A stretch of 64,000 bases of DNA, taken from assembly GCA_016699405.1 (NCBI GenBank), contig CP064972.1:124001-188000 (forward strand), in the 5' to 3' direction. A model generated the notes under the pieces. It was not told the origin of the DNA, made no database searches, and worked only from the letters and a program-made list of their open reading frames with translations. Source of the DNA: Holophagales bacterium. Its GTDB lineage: Bacteria > Acidobacteriota > Thermoanaerobaculia > Multivoradales > JAGPDF01. The position numbers were made by a program, and so were the translations under genes. This document shows positions 35,935 through 44,650 of this stretch, piece by piece (positions within the stretch are counted from its first letter, which is position 1; each line of letters opens with the position of its first letter).

Positions 35935-36198
35935 CTAGCCGGCGCTCGGCTCGGCGCCCGGACCGGCCGGCAGCTCTTCGAGACGCTGCAGGATCTGCGT
36001 CACTTCGACCTCGGCGCGGCGGATCTTGCCGCGACAGACCTCGACGAGCGCCGCGGCACGCTCGAGCTCGAGGGCGAGCTGGTCCACGTCGACTTCTTCC
36101 CGTTCGATGCGGGCGAGGATCGCCTCGAGCTCGCGCATCGCGGCGGCGAAGCCGGGCTCGGGGGTGGCGGGCGGGCTGTCGGGGGTCTTCGGGCTCAT
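35935..36198 (-). CDS. xseB: Exodeoxyribonuclease VII small subunit
   Basis: An 87-residue XseB protein. The core FAAAMRELEAILARIEREEVDVDQLALELERAAALVEVC is the helical pair that wraps the large subunit. The ATG at 36198 overlaps the xseA stop (ATGA). With XseA it forms the single-strand-specific exonuclease VII. It converges on the MASE1 kinase gene with about 10 nt between stops. Confidence 0.93.
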   Translation of the reverse strand: MSPKTPDSPPATPEPGFAAAMRELEAILARIEREEVDVDQLALELERAAALVEVCRGKIRRAEVEVTQILQRLEELPAGPGAEPSAG

Positions 36199-37562
36199 GC
36201 GTCCTCCACCAGGCTGGTGATCTTGCCGTGCGCCAGGGTCGTGATCAGCCGCTCGCCGGGCCGCGCCGTCGCCGCGTCGCGCAACACCGTTCCATCGGCC
36301 CGCCGGGTGAGGCTGAACCCCCGGGCGAGCACACGCTCAGGACCGAGCTCGGTGAGCAACCGGCCGTGGCCAGCGAGCCGCGCGGCGGCGAGTGCCAGGC
36401 GTGCGGCGGCACGATCGGCGATCCGCCGCCCCAGGGTCTCGCTCGCGCCGCGTGACCGCTCGATTCGCCGCGCCGATTCGCGACCCAGCCGCGCTCCGGC
36501 ATGGGCGACACGGCCGCCGGCCTCCCGCAGTCGCGCCGCACCGGCGCGCCCGACCGCACGCTCGAGCGCCGCCAAGCGATCGGCGATCCGTCCGAGCCGC
36601 GGCGAGGCGAGGGCGAATCCCCGCCCGGCGCGCTCGACCTGCCGCCGCGCCCGCGCGATCGGTTCGCCGGCCTCGCGGATCAGACCGTCGCGCAGTCGGA
36701 CGAAGGCCGCTTCGGCACCGCGCAGTCGCTCGACCAGCAGCTCTCCGGCCTTGGTCGGCGTCTTCGCCGCGGTGTGAGCGACGAGGTCGGCGATCGACTG
36801 GTCGATCTCGTGCCCGAGCCCGGTGACGACCGGCACCGGACAGCGGGCCACCGCCTCGGCGACCGCGCGGCTGTCGAACGCCGCGAGGTCGGTCCGCGCT
36901 CCGCCGCCGCGCACCAGGACCACACAGTCGACCGGCAGCGTGCCGGCGAGCGCGAGCGCCGCCGCGACGTCGCGTTCCGCCTCCTTGCCCTGGACCGCCG
37001 CGTGCACGAACGTGACCTGGAAGCCGAACCCGCTCTCGCGAAGCGTGGCGAGAAAGTCGTGGTAGGCCGCGCTCCCCTCGGAGGTGACGAGCGCCAGGGT
37101 AAGCGGCAGCTCGGCGAGACGGCGCCCCCGGTTGAGCTCCACGAGCCCGGCAGCCTCGAGCGCCGCCAGGGTCTCGCGGCGGCGCCGGGCGAGCTGGCCG
37201 AGCGTGAAAACCGGGTCGACCTCGCGGACGACCAGCTGCAACCGGCCGCCCGGCGGGTAGAACGACAGCTCGACCCGGCAGCGAATCGCCAGCCCTTCGG
37301 CGAGCTGCTGGCCGGTGCGCCCGAGCAGCGCTCGCACCTTGGCGAGATCGCCCCGCCAGAGCACGCCGTCGAGCCGGCCGACGATCTGGTCGGCGTCCCC
37401 CTTCTCGATCAGCTCGAAATAGAGGTGTCCGTTGGCGTGCGACTTCAGGCGCTGCAGCTCGCCGGCGACCCACACCGACGGCATCGCCTCGGCGAGCAGG
37501 TCGCGGATCTCGCCGCCGAGCTGGGAGACCGTGTAGGTGGGCTCGAGCGAGCCGAATGCCAC
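36195..37562 (-). CDS. xseA: Exodeoxyribonuclease VII large subunit
   Basis: A 455-residue XseA. An N-terminal OB-fold (VSQLGGEIRDLLAEAMPSVWVAGELQRLKSHANGH split over about residues 9-45) is followed by the catalytic domain with LALVTSEGSAAYHDFL, VVLVRGGGARTDLAAFDS and PVVTGLGHEIDQSIADLVAH, then a long coiled coil and a C-terminal FSLTRRADGTVL beta piece. It starts with GTG 37562, one nucleotide after the upstream stop, and is coupled to xseB. Confidence 0.95.
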   Translation of the reverse strand: MAFGSLEPTYTVSQLGGEIRDLLAEAMPSVWVAGELQRLKSHANGHLYFELIEKGDADQIVGRLDGVLWRGDLAKVRALLGRTGQQLAEGLAIRCRVELSFYPPGGRLQLVVREVDPVFTLGQLARRRRETLAALEAAGLVELNRGRRLAELPLTLALVTSEGSAAYHDFLATLRESGFGFQVTFVHAAVQGKEAERDVAAALALAGTLPVDCVVLVRGGGARTDLAAFDSRAVAEAVARCPVPVVTGLGHEIDQSIADLVAHTAAKTPTKAGELLVERLRGAEAAFVRLRDGLIREAGEPIARARRQVERAGRGFALASPRLGRIADRLAALERAVGRAGAARLREAGGRVAHAGARLGRESARRIERSRGASETLGRRIADRAAARLALAAARLAGHGRLLTELGPERVLARGFSLTRRADGTVLRDAATARPGERLITTLAHGKITSLVEDA

Positions 37563-37563
37563 G

Positions 37564-38112
37564 TCAGTGGAACGACTTGAGAACGTCGGCCGTGGCCAGC
37601 GGCAGCGACTCGGCCCACTCCACCGCCTTGCGGTCGCCGTCCGTGCGCTTGCGCATGAACGCGACCGCGTCTTCGCGGTCGGAGAAGAGCCGCCAGATGA
37701 AGGTATGGCCGGCCGGCGCGGTGAAGTAGGTGTAATCGCGCGCCCCGGAGCTGTGCTGGAAGCCGAGGTCGTTGTCGCCGTTGACGCCGACGCAGGCCAT
37801 GGCGATCGCCCGATGGGCGAGTGCCAGCGCCTTCAGGGCGTCCTCGTATTCGGCGAGCTCCTCTTTCGACTGCACGGAGTGGAAGAGCGAGAGCCGGGCC
37901 GAGTCCTCTTCGCCGAGCAGCGTGTAGGGCAGGTCGTGCCGGTCCATGGCGTCCTTGATCTCGGCCGTCCCGACGAACACGTCGTCCGTCCCGATCACCT
38001 TGTAGGTGATGCAGAATGCGTCGGTCTCGAACTTCGGCACCGCCTCGGCGAGGATGCCCTCGTCCTCGACGGTGAAGTAGTACAGGCGATTGAGCAGGCG
38101 TCGCGGCGACAT
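37564..38112 (-). CDS. Conserved-looking cytosolic protein of unknown function
   Basis: A 182-residue soluble protein without signal or membrane segments. Notable stretches are LYYFTVEDEGILAEAVPKFE, ITYKVIGTDDVFVGTAEIKD, LSLFHSVQSKEELAEYEDAL and FIWRLFSDREDAVAFMRKR. AGGAGAG precedes the ATG at 38112. It ends one nucleotide before the xseA start, so it probably forms an operon with xseA-xseB. No family recognised. Confidence 0.65.
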   Translation of the reverse strand: MSPRRLLNRLYYFTVEDEGILAEAVPKFETDAFCITYKVIGTDDVFVGTAEIKDAMDRHDLPYTLLGEEDSARLSLFHSVQSKEELAEYEDALKALALAHRAIAMACVGVNGDNDLGFQHSSGARDYTYFTAPAGHTFIWRLFSDREDAVAFMRKRTDGDRKAVEWAESLPLATADVLKSFH

Positions 38113-38192
38113 CGGGTCTCTCCTGGGGAAGCGGCGAAGGGCGGCCGCGCCGGGCCGCCACGGATCTTGTTAACTGCTATCCTATCAGCAGC
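38113..38192. promoter_or_regulatory. AT-rich divergent intergenic region
   Basis: The 80-nt gap between the divergent genes at 37564-38112 and 38193-41276 contains ttgttaactgctatcctatc, the most AT-rich 20-mer nearby in this GC-rich sequence. It includes the palindrome gttaac. No clean -35/-10 pair with proper spacing is seen on either strand, so this is only a candidate promoter region. Confidence 0.25.
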
Positions 38193-41100
38193 TTGTCCGC
38201 CGAACCAAAGGCCCGTAGCGGCCCGCCGAACCGCGTCGGGGCGATCCCACCCCCCGAGTCCGCGACGGTGAGCCCCCAGCTTGAGCTGCCGGCGGCGGTG
38301 CTCTGGCATCGCCAGGAGGGGGGCCTCGCCGGCCCGTTGATCGCGGCGCTCGCCACCTTCCCTGGCGTGACTCGGATCGACGACGAGCTCCTGGTCGTCC
38401 TGCCGGTCGCGGGAGACCCGGAGGTCGTCGACGTCGCGGTCGCCGCCGCCAACCGCCTGGCACTGGCGGCGGACGAACGCGACTTGCCGCGCCGGCTCGT
38501 CTTCCCGGCGACGGTTCGCTCCGGCCCGCAGGGGCTCGCCCTGCTCCCCGACCCCGTCCTCGAGGCCATCGCCCGACAGACCCCGACACTCGCTCCGCAA
38601 GTCGTCCACCTGACGACGCGCGCCGCGCAGGCTCTCGAAACCGCCCATTCGCTCATCTCGGCGGGGACCTACGACTCGCCGAGCGGCCACTCCTTCCCCC
38701 TCGTCACGCTCGACCGCTCCGCTGCGTCGCCCCCGCCGTATCGCAACTCCGACCTGCTCGGTCGGCGCCTGCGCTGGGTGCCCCGCGAGGTCGAGGAGCG
38801 CGCCCTCGCCGAAGCGCTCGACGCCGCCGAGGTCGTCCGGATCACCGGCCCGGTGGGCACCGGCAAGACCCGTCTCGCCTGGGAGACGACCCGGAAGCGC
38901 GGCGGGGAGGTGATCTGGGTGTCGATCGGCTCGCGGCGAGCCGCGCGGCTCGCCGGGGTCGATCTGGCCACCCTGCTCACCCAGCGACTCGGGAACGGCA
39001 GCGCGCCGAGCCCTCGCGGTCTACCCGCCCCGGCCCTGGCCGAGCGGATGGCGGCGCTCGCGGCGCAGTCGACGGAGCGGCTCCTCGTCCTCGACGGGCT
39101 CGAAGCGGCGAGCCCCGAGGAGTGGGAGACGATTCGCCCGCTGCTCGCCCGTGGCGCCGGCCGGGGGTTGCACCTCCTGCTCCTCGGCCGGACCGGGACG
39201 CGCTGGCCGAACGAGTGCCGGCGCTCGACCGTCCTCCACATTCCACCGCTCTTCGGCGAGGCCGAGGAGGTCGTCGCCCGACAGGCCCTCGATGGCCTGT
39301 CGATCCCTCCGGCGGTCGAGAAGCGCCTTCGCGAAGCGGCGGGCGGCAACCCGTTCGCCCTGGAAGAGGGGATCATCCAGCTCGCCAATGTTCGCCAGCT
39401 GCGTCGGATCTACGGCTCGTTCTTCTTCAGCGGCGATGCCGGCGCCGGCTACCTCGCGTCGCCCCGCTGGATCCGCCATCTCGAGGCCGAGGCGACCCGC
39501 CTCGGCGATCCGATGCCGCTCCGGCTCCAGGCGCTCGCCGGCGAGCGCGTCCCGCCCGACGAGCTGGCGCGGGCAGCCGAGCACCTGGGAACGCCGACGG
39601 CCACCGGCTGGCAGTCGACCTATCTCGCCACGCAGTGGCTGCGCGCCGCCGACGGTCCCTGGGGCGAGGGCGTCGAGCTGCCCACGCCCGCCCACGCCTG
39701 CGCCCTGGCCGCGACGCTGTCGGCCGAGACGCAACCGGTGGCGCGCCGAGCGATCGGCGAACGGATGGCCATCGCCGGCGGCACGGCGCTGTCGCGCTGG
39801 AACAGCTATCGACTTCTCGCCGGGAGCCTCGCCGGGGCGAAACAGCTGCGCACCGTCGTCTCGTCCCCCCATTCCGAGGTGCCGCGCCTGGAGTTGCTCG
39901 CCGCCCTGCGCAGCGAGGTGGCCCTGCTCACCGGTCGCCCCGAGGAGGAGGAGCTCGAATTCGACCTCCTCTGGGCGTTGCTGCCGCTCTCCCGGCGCGT
40001 CGGCAAGCTGCACGAGCAGGAGCGCGAGCTCGACCGCGCCTTCGCCCTGGCCGAGCGGCGCGGTGAGGTCGACCGCTTCCTCGCCCTCGCCACGCTGCGT
40101 GCCGAATTGGCCCAGAACTCCGGCCGCCACCGCGAGGCCGAGTCGCTGCTGCGCCAGGCGCTCTCCGCCGCCAGTGGACGGGACGACCGGCGCAAAGGGC
40201 TGCTCGTCGTCGAGCTGGGGCGGGTCCTGTTGCGGCAGGGGCGCGGCGCCGAAGCACGGGACCTGCTCGAGCGGGCGCTCGAGGCGTTCGTCCGCGCCGG
40301 CCGCTCCGGCCTCGCCGCGACCTGCCAGTTCCTGCTCGGCAACGCCGCGGTGCACGACCGGCGCTTCGCCGAGGCCGAACGGCTCTACCGCGACTCGCTG
40401 CTCACCCGGCGCGAGGCCGGCCTCCCGGCGGCCACCGCCGCGTCGCTCTCCGCCCTCGGCGCCCTGATGCTGGCGCGCGGCGACTACCCGCGGGCCCTCT
40501 CCTACTGCCGCGAGGCCGAGGAGATCCTCGCCGAGCATGGCAAGGAGGGCGAGGAGAGCTTCGCCCTCATCGGACTCGGCAGGGCGCACGCTCGACTCGG
40601 CGATTTCGCCGCGGCGACGCCCTGGCTCCGCCGCGCCCTCGCCCTGCGTGAGGGTCGCGACGACCGTCAGGGCGAGGCGATCGCCCGCCTCGCGGTGGCC
40701 GAGAACCACTACGATCTCGGCCAGCTCCGGTCGGCGCTCGACGAGGCGCGCCGCGCGCATTTCGATCTCTCGCTGCTGCCGGAGGGCGAATCGCGTGCCG
40801 ACGCCGAACACCTGCTCGGTCGCATCCTGCTCGGCATGAAGCAGTTCGTCGAAGCCGACCGCTGCCTCGCCGAGGCCGAACGGATCCACCGCGAATCCGG
40901 CAAGCCGTCGCTCGCCCTGCGCGATCTCGCCCGACGCCTCGAGGTGGCGATCGCCGCCAACGACGTCGAGGCGATCAGCCGCCATGCCGGCCTCCTCGCC
41001 ACGCGCCTCGAGGCGCTCGACGACGCTCGCCCCGCCGACGAACCGTTCGACTTCCATCTCCACCGCGCTGCGATCTGGCTGCGCCAACGCGGGCTCGCGG

Positions 41101-41276
41101 CCGAGGATCCCCAACCGCTGCTCGAGCGCGCCTACGCCGAATTGATGCGCCAGACGTCGTTCCTCGAACCGGCGCAGCGCAGCCGCTTTCTCTTCCAGAT
41201 CCGCCTCCACCGCGAGATCCTGGACGCCGCGACGCATGCCGGCCTGCCGCTCTCCGGCGTCGGCACAGGCGGCTGA
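38193..41276 (+). CDS. STAND-like NTPase with TPR repeats
   Basis: About 1,000-1,027 residues. Residues 1-190 form a unique N-terminal region (VLWHRQEGGLAGPLIAAL, LVVLPVAGDPEVVDVAVAA). An NTPase domain follows, with Walker A GPVGTGKTR near 220 and Walker B RLLVLDGLE, plus an AAGGNPFALEEGI sensor-like motif as in LuxR/AfsR-type STAND ATPases. The C-terminal half consists of TPR repeats (AERLYRDSLLTRREAGL, DYPRALSYCREAEEILAEHG, AATPWLRRALALREGRDDRQ). There is no DNA-binding domain. Start uncertain: TTG 38193 or GTG 38268, neither with a good SD. It precedes the MacAB-like operon by 97 nt. Confidence 0.8.
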   Translation: MSAEPKARSGPPNRVGAIPPPESATVSPQLELPAAVLWHRQEGGLAGPLIAALATFPGVTRIDDELLVVLPVAGDPEVVDVAVAAANRLALAADERDLPRRLVFPATVRSGPQGLALLPDPVLEAIARQTPTLAPQVVHLTTRAAQALETAHSLISAGTYDSPSGHSFPLVTLDRSAASPPPYRNSDLLGRRLRWVPREVEERALAEALDAAEVVRITGPVGTGKTRLAWETTRKRGGEVIWVSIGSRRAARLAGVDLATLLTQRLGNGSAPSPRGLPAPALAERMAALAAQSTERLLVLDGLEAASPEEWETIRPLLARGAGRGLHLLLLGRTGTRWPNECRRSTVLHIPPLFGEAEEVVARQALDGLSIPPAVEKRLREAAGGNPFALEEGIIQLANVRQLRRIYGSFFFSGDAGAGYLASPRWIRHLEAEATRLGDPMPLRLQALAGERVPPDELARAAEHLGTPTATGWQSTYLATQWLRAADGPWGEGVELPTPAHACALAATLSAETQPVARRAIGERMAIAGGTALSRWNSYRLLAGSLAGAKQLRTVVSSPHSEVPRLELLAALRSEVALLTGRPEEEELEFDLLWALLPLSRRVGKLHEQERELDRAFALAERRGEVDRFLALATLRAELAQNSGRHREAESLLRQALSAASGRDDRRKGLLVVELGRVLLRQGRGAEARDLLERALEAFVRAGRSGLAATCQFLLGNAAVHDRRFAEAERLYRDSLLTRREAGLPAATAASLSALGALMLARGDYPRALSYCREAEEILAEHGKEGEESFALIGLGRAHARLGDFAAATPWLRRALALREGRDDRQGEAIARLAVAENHYDLGQLRSALDEARRAHFDLSLLPEGESRADAEHLLGRILLGMKQFVEADRCLAEAERIHRESGKPSLALRDLARRLEVAIAANDVEAISRHAGLLATRLEALDDARPADEPFDFHLHRAAIWLRQRGLAAEDPQPLLERAYAELMRQTSFLEPAQRSRFLFQIRLHREILDAATHAGLPLSGVGTGG

Positions 41277-41373
41277 GCCGCCCGCATTCCCTTCCGGCTC
41301 CTCCGATTTCGGGCGGCGCCCTTCGTGCCGCCGACTGGAACTTTCGCTCCCGCCCCTCGTAGGAGAGGACGTG

Positions 41374-42669
41374 ATGCGGAGCCAAGCGACCACTCCCGAG
41401 CCCGAACCCGGCGCCGCGATGTCCGAAATCGAAGGAAACGAGAGGGGTTTTCTCATGCGGAACAAGAGGCTGATCGTCGTGCTTGCCGTCGTTCTCGTGG
41501 GCGCCAGTCTGGTCGTCGCCCGCGCCACCACCTCCGCCAAGCCGAAGGAGGAGGAGCCGCCCTTCCGCCTGGGCAAGGTCCAGGCCGAGGACCTGCAGGT
41601 GAGCGTGCGCGAGGTCGGCGTCGTCGATCCGGAGATCAAGGTCGAGGTCAAGTCGACGGTTTCCGGCCGCGTGCTCGGGCTGCGGGTGCGCGAAGGAGAC
41701 ACGGTTGCCGCCGGCGACGTCCTCGCCGAGGTCGAGCCCGACGTCAACCAGGCCCAGTCGCTCTCCGACGTGAAGTCCGCCGTCGGCACCGCCGAGCTGC
41801 GGCTGCGCGAGGCGGAACGGGATCTCGCCGCCCAGAAGTCGCTCTACGACAACGGGCTGATCGGCAGCGAGCAGCTGCGCAGCTACCAGGCGGCGCGCGA
41901 CATCGCCGCCGACACGCTGCTCACCTCGCGCACGCGCTACCAGATCGTCGAGGACCGCGGGATCCCGATCTCCGGCGACGCCTCGACGCAGAAGGCACGC
42001 GTCACCGCACCGATGGCCGGCGTGGTCATCAAGAAGGGCGTCGAGCTCGGCGAGACGGTCACCTCCGGCGTCTCCTCGTTCAATGCCGGGACGGTGCTCT
42101 TCACGGTCGCCGACCTGAAGTCGCTGATCATCCGCGTCAATCTCAACGAGGTCGACATCGCCAAGGTGCACGTCGGCCAGCCGGTGCGCGTGACCCTCGA
42201 CGCCTACCCGCAGAAGACCTTCGCCGGCAAGGTGCGCTTCGTCGCGCCGGCCGCCAAGCTGGTCGAGAAGATCAAGGTCTTCGAAGTGGAGGTCGCCCTC
42301 GACCAGCTCGACCCGTCCTTCCGCACCGGGATGAGCGCCAACGTCGAGATCCTCGGCGAGCGCCGCGACGCGGCGCTGTCGATCCCGCTCGAAGCGCTGC
42401 AGCGCCGCGAGGGCGAGACGGTGACCTACCGCCTGAAGGCCGACCTCGAGCCGAAGCAGCTCGCCAAGGCACGCGAAGGGCTCGCCGGGCGCAGCAAGTT
42501 CGTCTGGCTGTCGGAGAACTGGAAGGACTACTTCGAGCCGGTGACGATCCAGGCCGGCGTCGCGACGCTCGAGCGCGTCGAAGTGCTCGACGGCCTCAAG
42601 GCCGGCGATCAGGTGGCGCTCGAGGACGTGACGCGCAAGAAGGTCGAGAAGGACGACGAGAACAACTGA
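41374..42669 (+). CDS. MacA/HlyD-like efflux periplasmic adaptor
   Basis: A 431-residue membrane-fusion protein. An N-terminal anchor (KRLIVVLAVVLVGASLVVA, about residues 30-48) is followed by a lipoyl-like half motif VKSTVSGRVLGLRVREGDTV, a coiled-coil hairpin (LRLREAERDLAAQKSLYDNGLIG) and the second half TAPMAGVVIKKGVELGETV, then the beta-barrel region with VGQPVRVTLDAYPQKTFAGKV. AGGAGAG precedes ATG 41374. It begins a four-gene operon with an ATPase and two permeases, forming a tripartite-type ABC exporter. Confidence 0.92.
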   Translation: MRSQATTPEPEPGAAMSEIEGNERGFLMRNKRLIVVLAVVLVGASLVVARATTSAKPKEEEPPFRLGKVQAEDLQVSVREVGVVDPEIKVEVKSTVSGRVLGLRVREGDTVAAGDVLAEVEPDVNQAQSLSDVKSAVGTAELRLREAERDLAAQKSLYDNGLIGSEQLRSYQAARDIAADTLLTSRTRYQIVEDRGIPISGDASTQKARVTAPMAGVVIKKGVELGETVTSGVSSFNAGTVLFTVADLKSLIIRVNLNEVDIAKVHVGQPVRVTLDAYPQKTFAGKVRFVAPAAKLVEKIKVFEVEVALDQLDPSFRTGMSANVEILGERRDAALSIPLEALQRREGETVTYRLKADLEPKQLAKAREGLAGRSKFVWLSENWKDYFEPVTIQAGVATLERVEVLDGLKAGDQVALEDVTRKKVEKDDENN

Positions 42670-42680
42670 GGCGAAGCCTC

Positions 42681-42701
42681 ATCCTGAGCGAAGCGAAGGA
42701 T
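42681..42701. repeat. Dispersed palindromic repeat of the ATCCTGAGCGAAGCGAAGGAT type
   Basis: The 21-mer atcctgagcgaagcgaaggat lies between the adaptor stop and the ATPase start. Its ends (atcct/aggat) pair as a short stem. I recognise closely related sequences as abundant dispersed repeats in many bacterial genomes. The repeat's aaggat end lies 4-9 nt before ATG 42705 and acts as the apparent SD of the ATPase gene. It occurs once in this window. Confidence 0.65.
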
Positions 42702-42704
42702 CCC

Positions 42705-43400
42705 ATGACTTCCTCGATCATCGCCACCCGAAGCCTGACCAAGACCTTCGGCAGCAACGGCACCGCCGTCCACGCCCTGCGTGGCATCGACCTCGAGGTC
42801 CGAGCGGGCGAGTTCGTCGCCCTGATCGGCCCGTCGGGATCGGGCAAGAGCACGCTCATGGCGATCCTCGGCTGCCTCGACACGCCCACCGGCGGGAGCT
42901 ACGCGCTCGCCGGGCGCCAGGTCGAGAAGCTCGCCGGCGCCGAGCTCGCGGCGATCCGCAACGAGAGCGTCGGCTTCGTCTTCCAGCAGTACAACCTGCT
43001 GCCCAAGGCCTCGGTGCAACGCAACGTCGAGCTGCCGATGCTCTATGCCGGGGTGCCGCGGCGCGAGCGGCGCGAGCGAGCGCTCGAGCTGCTCGCCCAG
43101 GTCGGTATCCCCGAGAAGGCCAACGTGCTGCCGGGAGCGCTCTCCGGCGGTCAGCGACAGCGTGTCGCCATCGCCCGCGCGCTCGCCAACCGACCGGCGT
43201 TGCTGCTTGCCGACGAGCCGACCGGGGCCCTCGACTCGAAGACCGGGCAGGAGGTGCTCGCCCTCTTCCGCGAGCTCCACGCCCAGGGCAACACCCTGGT
43301 GCTGGTCACCCACGACCCGGCGATCGCGGCGCTCGCCGAGCGCCGCGTCGAGCTGCGCGACGGCCTGGTGCACGTCGAGGCGGCGCAGGCGGCGGCATGA
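42705..43400 (+). CDS. MacB/LolD-type ABC transporter ATPase
   Basis: A 231-residue ATPase. Walker A GPSGSGKST near 41, Q-loop FVFQQYNLLPKASV, signature ALSGGQRQRVAIARAL near 146, Walker B LLLADEPTGALDS, and switch His in VLVTHDP. The LolD/MacB-type family motif is clear. Its stop overlaps the ATG of the first permease (ATGA). Confidence 0.95.
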   Translation: MTSSIIATRSLTKTFGSNGTAVHALRGIDLEVRAGEFVALIGPSGSGKSTLMAILGCLDTPTGGSYALAGRQVEKLAGAELAAIRNESVGFVFQQYNLLPKASVQRNVELPMLYAGVPRRERRERALELLAQVGIPEKANVLPGALSGGQRQRVAIARALANRPALLLADEPTGALDSKTGQEVLALFRELHAQGNTLVLVTHDPAIAALAERRVELRDGLVHVEAAQAAA

Positions 43401-44650
43401 GAAGCTCCGGAGCGTTTCGCGAGCGGCTGCGCGAGGCGTGGATCGAGATCCGCGAGAACCCCGGCCGTTCGGTGCTGCAGGCGCTCGGGGTGGTGCTCGG
43501 GGTCGCCTCGGTGCTCGGCGGCTTCTCGATCTCCGACAGCCAGCGCCGTCAGGCCGAGCGCATCTTCGCCAGGATCGGCGGCATCGACAAGCTGAACGTG
43601 ATGCCGACCGACATCGTCGCCGACGGCACGCCGAGCGCACTCGCCAACGCCAATCTCGGCCTGCGCATGCAGGACCTGATCGAGGGCGAACGCGTGCCGT
43701 CCGCCAAGGCCGCCAACGCCACCAGCCTGCAGCGCCGGGCGCGCGCGCGGGTCCGGTCGGAGTTCGCCGACCAGGAGCGCGACGTCACCGGGATCGGCGC
43801 CGACTACGTGGCGATGAACGGCTACGAGATCGAGCACGGGCGCGGCCTCTCCTCCCACGACCTGGCAAGCGGCGCACCCGTGGTGGTGCTCGGCTCGGAG
43901 GCGGCGAGCGTCTTCTTCCCGACCGGCGACATCGTCGGCCGCACCATCCGCATCGGCGACGTGCCCGCCACCGTCGTCGGCGTCTTCCGGGAGAAGGTCT
44001 TCCGCTTCCGCGAGGGGCAGCACAACATCTTCTCCTGGCGCAACCGGATCATCGCCGTCCCGTCGCTGCTCGTCGCCGCGCGGATGAACGGCGACGAATA
44101 CCACCGGCTCGACCGCATCACCTTCCGTGTTCCCGACCTCAAGGCGATGGCCGACTTCTCCCAGGAGCTGTCCTCGCTCGTCACCACCAACCACCGCCTG
44201 CAGAAGGACTTTCGCCTCGACGACGTGGCCAAGAGGCTGCAGCGACAGCTCTCGCAGGGCGACATCTACAACGTCGTCTTCATGCTCTCCGGCGTCCTCG
44301 CGCTGCTCGGCGGCGGCATGGTCAACGTCAACATCCAGCTCGCCTCGCTCAAGGAGCGGGTCCGCGAAGTCGGCGTGAAGATGGCGATCGGCGCCCCCGG
44401 AGCGGAGATCTTCAAGGCGTTCATGACCGAGGCGCTCCTGCTCACCCTGCTCGGCAGTCTCGCCGGCTTCGCCATCGGCATCCTCTTTTCCTGGATCATC
44501 ACCTCGTCGATCGGCATCCCGATGTCGCTCGCGCCGATGAGCTTCCTTTGGGCGACCGGGCTCGCCGTGGTCTTCGGCTTCCTCTTCGCCCTCTACCCCG
44601 CGATCAAGGCCAGCCGGCAGTCGCCGATGGAGGCGCTGCGCTATGAGTGA
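43397..44650 (+). CDS. MacB/FtsX-type ABC transporter permease 1
   Basis: A 417-residue permease. One N-terminal helix (SVLQALGVVLGVASVLGGFS), a large extracytoplasmic MacB periplasmic core (GIDKLNVMPTDIVADGT, VVVLGSEAASVFFPTGDIVG) and three C-terminal FtsX helices (VVFMLSGVLALLGGGMVNVNI, EALLLTLLGSLAGFAIGILF, FGFLFALYPAIKASRQSPMEA). Together with the second permease it forms a heterodimer. It overlaps the neighbouring genes on both sides. Confidence 0.93.
   Translation: MRSSGAFRERLREAWIEIRENPGRSVLQALGVVLGVASVLGGFSISDSQRRQAERIFARIGGIDKLNVMPTDIVADGTPSALANANLGLRMQDLIEGERVPSAKAANATSLQRRARARVRSEFADQERDVTGIGADYVAMNGYEIEHGRGLSSHDLASGAPVVVLGSEAASVFFPTGDIVGRTIRIGDVPATVVGVFREKVFRFREGQHNIFSWRNRIIAVPSLLVAARMNGDEYHRLDRITFRVPDLKAMADFSQELSSLVTTNHRLQKDFRLDDVAKRLQRQLSQGDIYNVVFMLSGVLALLGGGMVNVNIQLASLKERVREVGVKMAIGAPGAEIFKAFMTEALLLTLLGSLAGFAIGILFSWIITSSIGIPMSLAPMSFLWATGLAVVFGFLFALYPAIKASRQSPMEALRYE

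Noticed and set aside
38167..38183. Canonical sigma-70 promoter in the AT-rich gap
   Set aside because: ttgtta and tatcct are only 5 nt apart, far from the normal 16-18 nt spacing.
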